A stretch of 7,183 nt of DNA from Pseudobutyrivibrio sp. (GTDB lineage: Bacteria; Bacillota; Clostridia; Lachnospirales; Lachnospiraceae), in NCBI GenBank assembly GCA_017557715.1, contig JAFYYE010000031.1, forward strand, positions 1-7,183, read 5' to 3'. A program made the translations under genes and the position numbers. Numbering within the stretch: position 1 is the stretch's first letter; each line of letters begins with the position of its first letter. The notes below the pieces were generated by a model. The model was not told where the DNA came from, searched no databases, and worked only from the letters and a program-made list of their open reading frames with translations. This document shows, piece by piece, positions 5,168-7,183 of the stretch.

Positions 5168-6945
5168 GCTCCCTTACCTACCTTCCAATTGATTGACTTG
5201 TTATACTCTGACCACATGTGATTGTAAATTCCAGCTTCTTTTATAAGACTTTCATGTGTACCGCTTTCTACAATTTTTCCACCAGAGAGAACGCAAATTT
5301 TATCTGCATCCACAACAGTTGAAAGTCTGTGAGCAATCATAATCACCGTCTTGTCCTTAGAAAGATTTGCAAAAGCCTGCTGCACCTTTGCCTCATTATC
5401 TGGATCCGCAAATGCGGTAGCTTCATCTAAAATAAGAATTGGTGCGTTCTTTAAAAATGCTCTTGCAATGGAAAGTCGTTGTGCTTCTCCTCCGGAAACA
5501 TACACACCTTCTGTTCCAATCATTGTGTTAACTCCCTCTGGGAATTTTTCAATGATATCCATACACTGGGCATCCTTTAGTGCCTGCACAACCTGCTCAT
5601 TAGTAGCATTAGGATTCCCCATTCTGACATTTTCCAAAATAGACATTTTCAAAAGCTTACTATCTTGGAAAACGTAGGATACATTTTGCATCAAGTCTGG
5701 TGTAGCAATATCCTTTACATCCACGCCCCCGATTTTGATAGAACCGCTTTTCACATCCCAGAATCTTGCAATAAGTGAAGCAAGTGTTGTCTTTCCACCA
5801 CCAGATGGTCCTACGAATGCGATGTGCTCACCAGGAGTAATTGAAAGACTAATTCCGTCAATGGCATTTCCCTTTTTATCATCATAGGAGAAATTAACAT
5901 TATCAAGAACTATGCCTGCATCCTTAGGTGTCTTTGGATTACTTGCCTCAGGAAGGGGCTCGACAGCAAGAATAGAATCCATTCTGTTTAACGCATCCAT
6001 TACAATCATCTCGCTCTCACCTGAGTATGCCACCTTCATAAGTGTAACTGTAAGGATTGGTGTGATGATAATATAGAAAAGGATGTTAAATATAAACGTA
6101 TTTGCGATACCATTTCCACCGAAAATAAAGGCGCAAGCAACAAGTGCTGCAAAAACTGCATTTGCCAAGGTTACAAAAGCAGTCATAGGAATTCTTACCG
6201 CTGTGGTGTAACCAACTGTCCATGCCTCATATTTATCAATGGCTTCTTTGAAGCGCTTGAAAGAAAATACTGTCTGTCCAAAAGTCTTAACAACAGGAAT
6301 ACCTCTTACATACTCCACTGCCTCTGATGTCATCTCTCCTAAGGCATCCTGATACTCTGACATAGCCTTTTTCATCTTATCGCCCATCATAAAGCCCATA
6401 GATAAAAAGGCTAAAAGTGCAGGAATAAGACAAATTAATCCAATTCTCCAATCAAAATAAACCAGCATAAAGATTAGACCAACCGGAGTGACATAGCTTA
6501 CCGCTTTATCTGGAAGTGAGTGAGCCAAAAATGTTTCTGTGGCAGCACTTGAATCTGCCACTATCTTTCTAATCTTTCCGCTTCCCTCTGACTCAATGTA
6601 TCCCATAGGAAGCTTCATGATATGTTCCATCATTGCAACTCTCATATTTACCTGAACTCTAAAGGCAGCAATATGAGAGCACATCAACGCCGCTATGTAT
6701 ACCAACATTGAAAGGAGGGACATTCCAACTGCGGTCCAACCATATGCCTTGATGTGCACTGCCTGTGAAAAATCAGGTCTCACCTCAATTACCTCTCTAA
6801 TAATTGCCCATATGTAGTAGAATGGCGCTAACGCTAAAAGTGCTGATATAGCTGCCAAAATCCATGAAGCAATGGTAAGATACTTGTGATTCTTCGCATA
6901 TACGAATAATTTTTTTATTACCCCTTTGCTATTTTGATTTTTCAT
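5164..6945 (-). CDS. ABC transporter subunit (membrane domain + ATPase), YbtPQ/IrtAB-like, first of pair
   Basis: This 593-residue half-transporter has membrane helices near 21-46, 68-90, 148-165, 167-188, 253-275 and 282-305. The stretch from about 119 to 165 contains E-G-S-G-K-I-R-K, D-S-S-A-x-T-E-T-F-L-A-H, L-P-D-K and F-D-W-R-I-G-L, a style I recall from YbtP/YbtQ/IrtA-type proteins, which import Fe-siderophores despite an exporter fold. The ATPase has Walker A GPSGGGKT (379-386), Q427, a non-standard signature VSGGE (483-487), Walker B ILILDE with E508, an unusual D-loop AFAD (511-514) followed by PDNE, and H539. The ATG at 6945 has AAGGAGG 5 bases upstream. It is the first gene after a promoter bearing the same operator as feo. 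Import of a ferric siderophore or other metal chelate is inferred; peptide or drug efflux remains possible. Confidence 0.88.
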   Translation of the reverse strand: MKNQNSKGVIKKLFVYAKNHKYLTIASWILAAISALLALAPFYYIWAIIREVIEVRPDFSQAVHIKAYGWTAVGMSLLSMLVYIAALMCSHIAAFRVQVNMRVAMMEHIMKLPMGYIESEGSGKIRKIVADSSAATETFLAHSLPDKAVSYVTPVGLIFMLVYFDWRIGLICLIPALLAFLSMGFMMGDKMKKAMSEYQDALGEMTSEAVEYVRGIPVVKTFGQTVFSFKRFKEAIDKYEAWTVGYTTAVRIPMTAFVTLANAVFAALVACAFIFGGNGIANTFIFNILFYIIITPILTVTLMKVAYSGESEMIVMDALNRMDSILAVEPLPEASNPKTPKDAGIVLDNVNFSYDDKKGNAIDGISLSITPGEHIAFVGPSGGGKTTLASLIARFWDVKSGSIKIGGVDVKDIATPDLMQNVSYVFQDSKLLKMSILENVRMGNPNATNEQVVQALKDAQCMDIIEKFPEGVNTMIGTEGVYVSGGEAQRLSIARAFLKNAPILILDEATAFADPDNEAKVQQAFANLSKDKTVIMIAHRLSTVVDADKICVLSGGKIVESGTHESLIKEAGIYNHMWSEYNKSINWKVGKGA

Positions 6946-6977
6946 TATCTCCTCCTTATTAGATATACCTATCTTCT

Positions 6978-6993
6978 GTTAGTCTATACTAAC
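6978..6993. promoter_or_regulatory. Operator of the ABC operon (GTTAGT-N4-ACTAAC)
   Basis: The sequence gttagtctatactaac has perfect 6-bp arms and the same GTTAG-N6-CTAAC geometry as the feo operators, differing only in the sixth base of each arm. It lies at about +5 to +20 of the predicted transcript, where a bound repressor would hinder promoter clearance. It is flanked by a looser outer dyad, ctatct (6969-6974) and agatag (6999-7004). Confidence 0.75.
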
Positions 6994-7004
6994 CTTTCAG
7001 ATAG

Positions 7005-7033
7005 AATCTACCCCATAAATTTCAATTTGTCAA
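7005..7033 (-). promoter_or_regulatory. Sigma-A promoter of the ABC operon
   Basis: The -35 TTGACA (7033-7028) is consensus and is followed after 17 bases by a weaker -10, TAGATT (7010-7005, 4/6 match). The start would be near 6998, leaving a leader of about 52 bases before the first ABC gene. Placement just upstream of the operator dyad supports it. Confidence 0.65.
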
Positions 7034-7067
7034 CAAGAATTATGTTATAAAACGATTTTTGTCATTC

Positions 7068-7098
7068 AAAAAGGACGCCCTCATAAGGAGGACGTCCT
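7068..7098 (-). terminator. Rho-independent terminator of the upstream permease-like gene
   Basis: Read on the minus strand, arm AGGACGTCCTC (7098-7088), loop CTTAT and arm GAGGGCGTCCT (7082-7072) form an 11-bp stem with one G-U pair, followed by TTTT (7071-7068). The G-U pair would be a C-A mismatch on the plus strand, and the U tract is also on the minus side, so the orientation is clear. It separates the upstream gene, whose stop is 12 bases away, from the ABC promoter. Confidence 0.88.
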
Positions 7099-7110
7099 GA
7101 TAAAAAAGCG

Positions 7111-7183
7111 TTATTCTACGCTCTTTAGAGCATCTGTCATTGGTATTCTTTTGATTCTGCGCATATCAAGCAGTACTACTATC
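7111..7183 (-). CDS. C-terminal end of a probable FtsX/MacB-type ABC permease (partial)
   Basis: The last 23 codons before a TAA at 7113-7111 are visible. They end in RRIKRIPMTDALKSVE, and the gene begins beyond the right edge. A closing segment of basic residues followed by P-x-x-x-A-L-x-S-V-E is typical of the cytoplasmic tail of FtsX-like permeases of MacB-type ABC systems, but so short a fragment allows only a tentative call. The terminator immediately downstream shows that it belongs to a separate transcription unit from the iron genes. Confidence 0.5.
   Translation of the reverse strand, partial: IVVLLDMRRIKRIPMTDALKSVE

Noticed and set aside
5351..5677. Open frame on the plus strand inside the first ABC gene.
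   Set aside because: It is antisense to the conserved ATPase domain and lacks start signals; a shadow.
3428..6945. Plain multidrug exporter annotation for the ABC pair.
   Set aside because: Not excluded, but the operator shared with feo and the YbtPQ/IrtAB-like sequence features make metal-chelate import the better working call.

Overview
This window comes from a low-G+C Firmicute, most likely a gut or rumen Lachnospiraceae of the Butyrivibrio, Pseudobutyrivibrio or Roseburia kind. That placement is inferred from the AT-rich sequence, strong GGAGG ribosome binding sites, the two-FeoA feo operon, the FeoB-associated Cys-rich protein and the style of the ABC pair. It is not proven. Every gene lies on the minus strand, so the window is best read from its high coordinates downwards.

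Layout in transcription order. (1) 7183-7111: the last 23 codons of a gene that looks like an FtsX/MacB-type permease, closed by a rho-independent terminator (7098-7068). (2) 7033-6946: a promoter with an inverted-repeat operator just downstream of its -10. (3) 6945-3428: two half-size ABC transporter genes (membrane domain plus ATPase) overlapping by 4 bases; they form a heterodimer resembling the YbtPQ/IrtAB siderophore importers, which have an exporter fold. (4) 3427-3272: a compact promoter region with a near-consensus -35/-10 pair, a 16-bp operator filling the spacer, and two further operator copies in the leader. (5) 3271-417: feoA, a second feoA and feoB, the ferrous iron uptake system. 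(6) 416-300: four consecutive inverted repeats. (7) 269-90: a small Cys-rich membrane protein of the FeoB-associated type. (8) 61-1: the first 20 codons of a DtxR/MntR-type metal-dependent repressor, cut by the window edge.

The main conclusion is that both promoters carry the same dyad, GTTAG-N6-CTAAC, and a DtxR-family regulator gene sits at the end of the feo operon. The simplest reading is a self-contained iron regulon. Fe(II) import (FeoA/FeoA/FeoB plus the Cys-rich helper) and a probable ferric-siderophore or other metal-chelate ABC importer would be shut off together when iron is plentiful. No terminator is visible between the ABC genes and the feo promoter, so the two blocks may also be linked by readthrough. 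The regulator-operator pairing and the ABC substrate are inferences. The gene identities of FeoA, FeoB and the ABC subunits are secure from motifs. No stretch longer than 300 bases lacks a gene.
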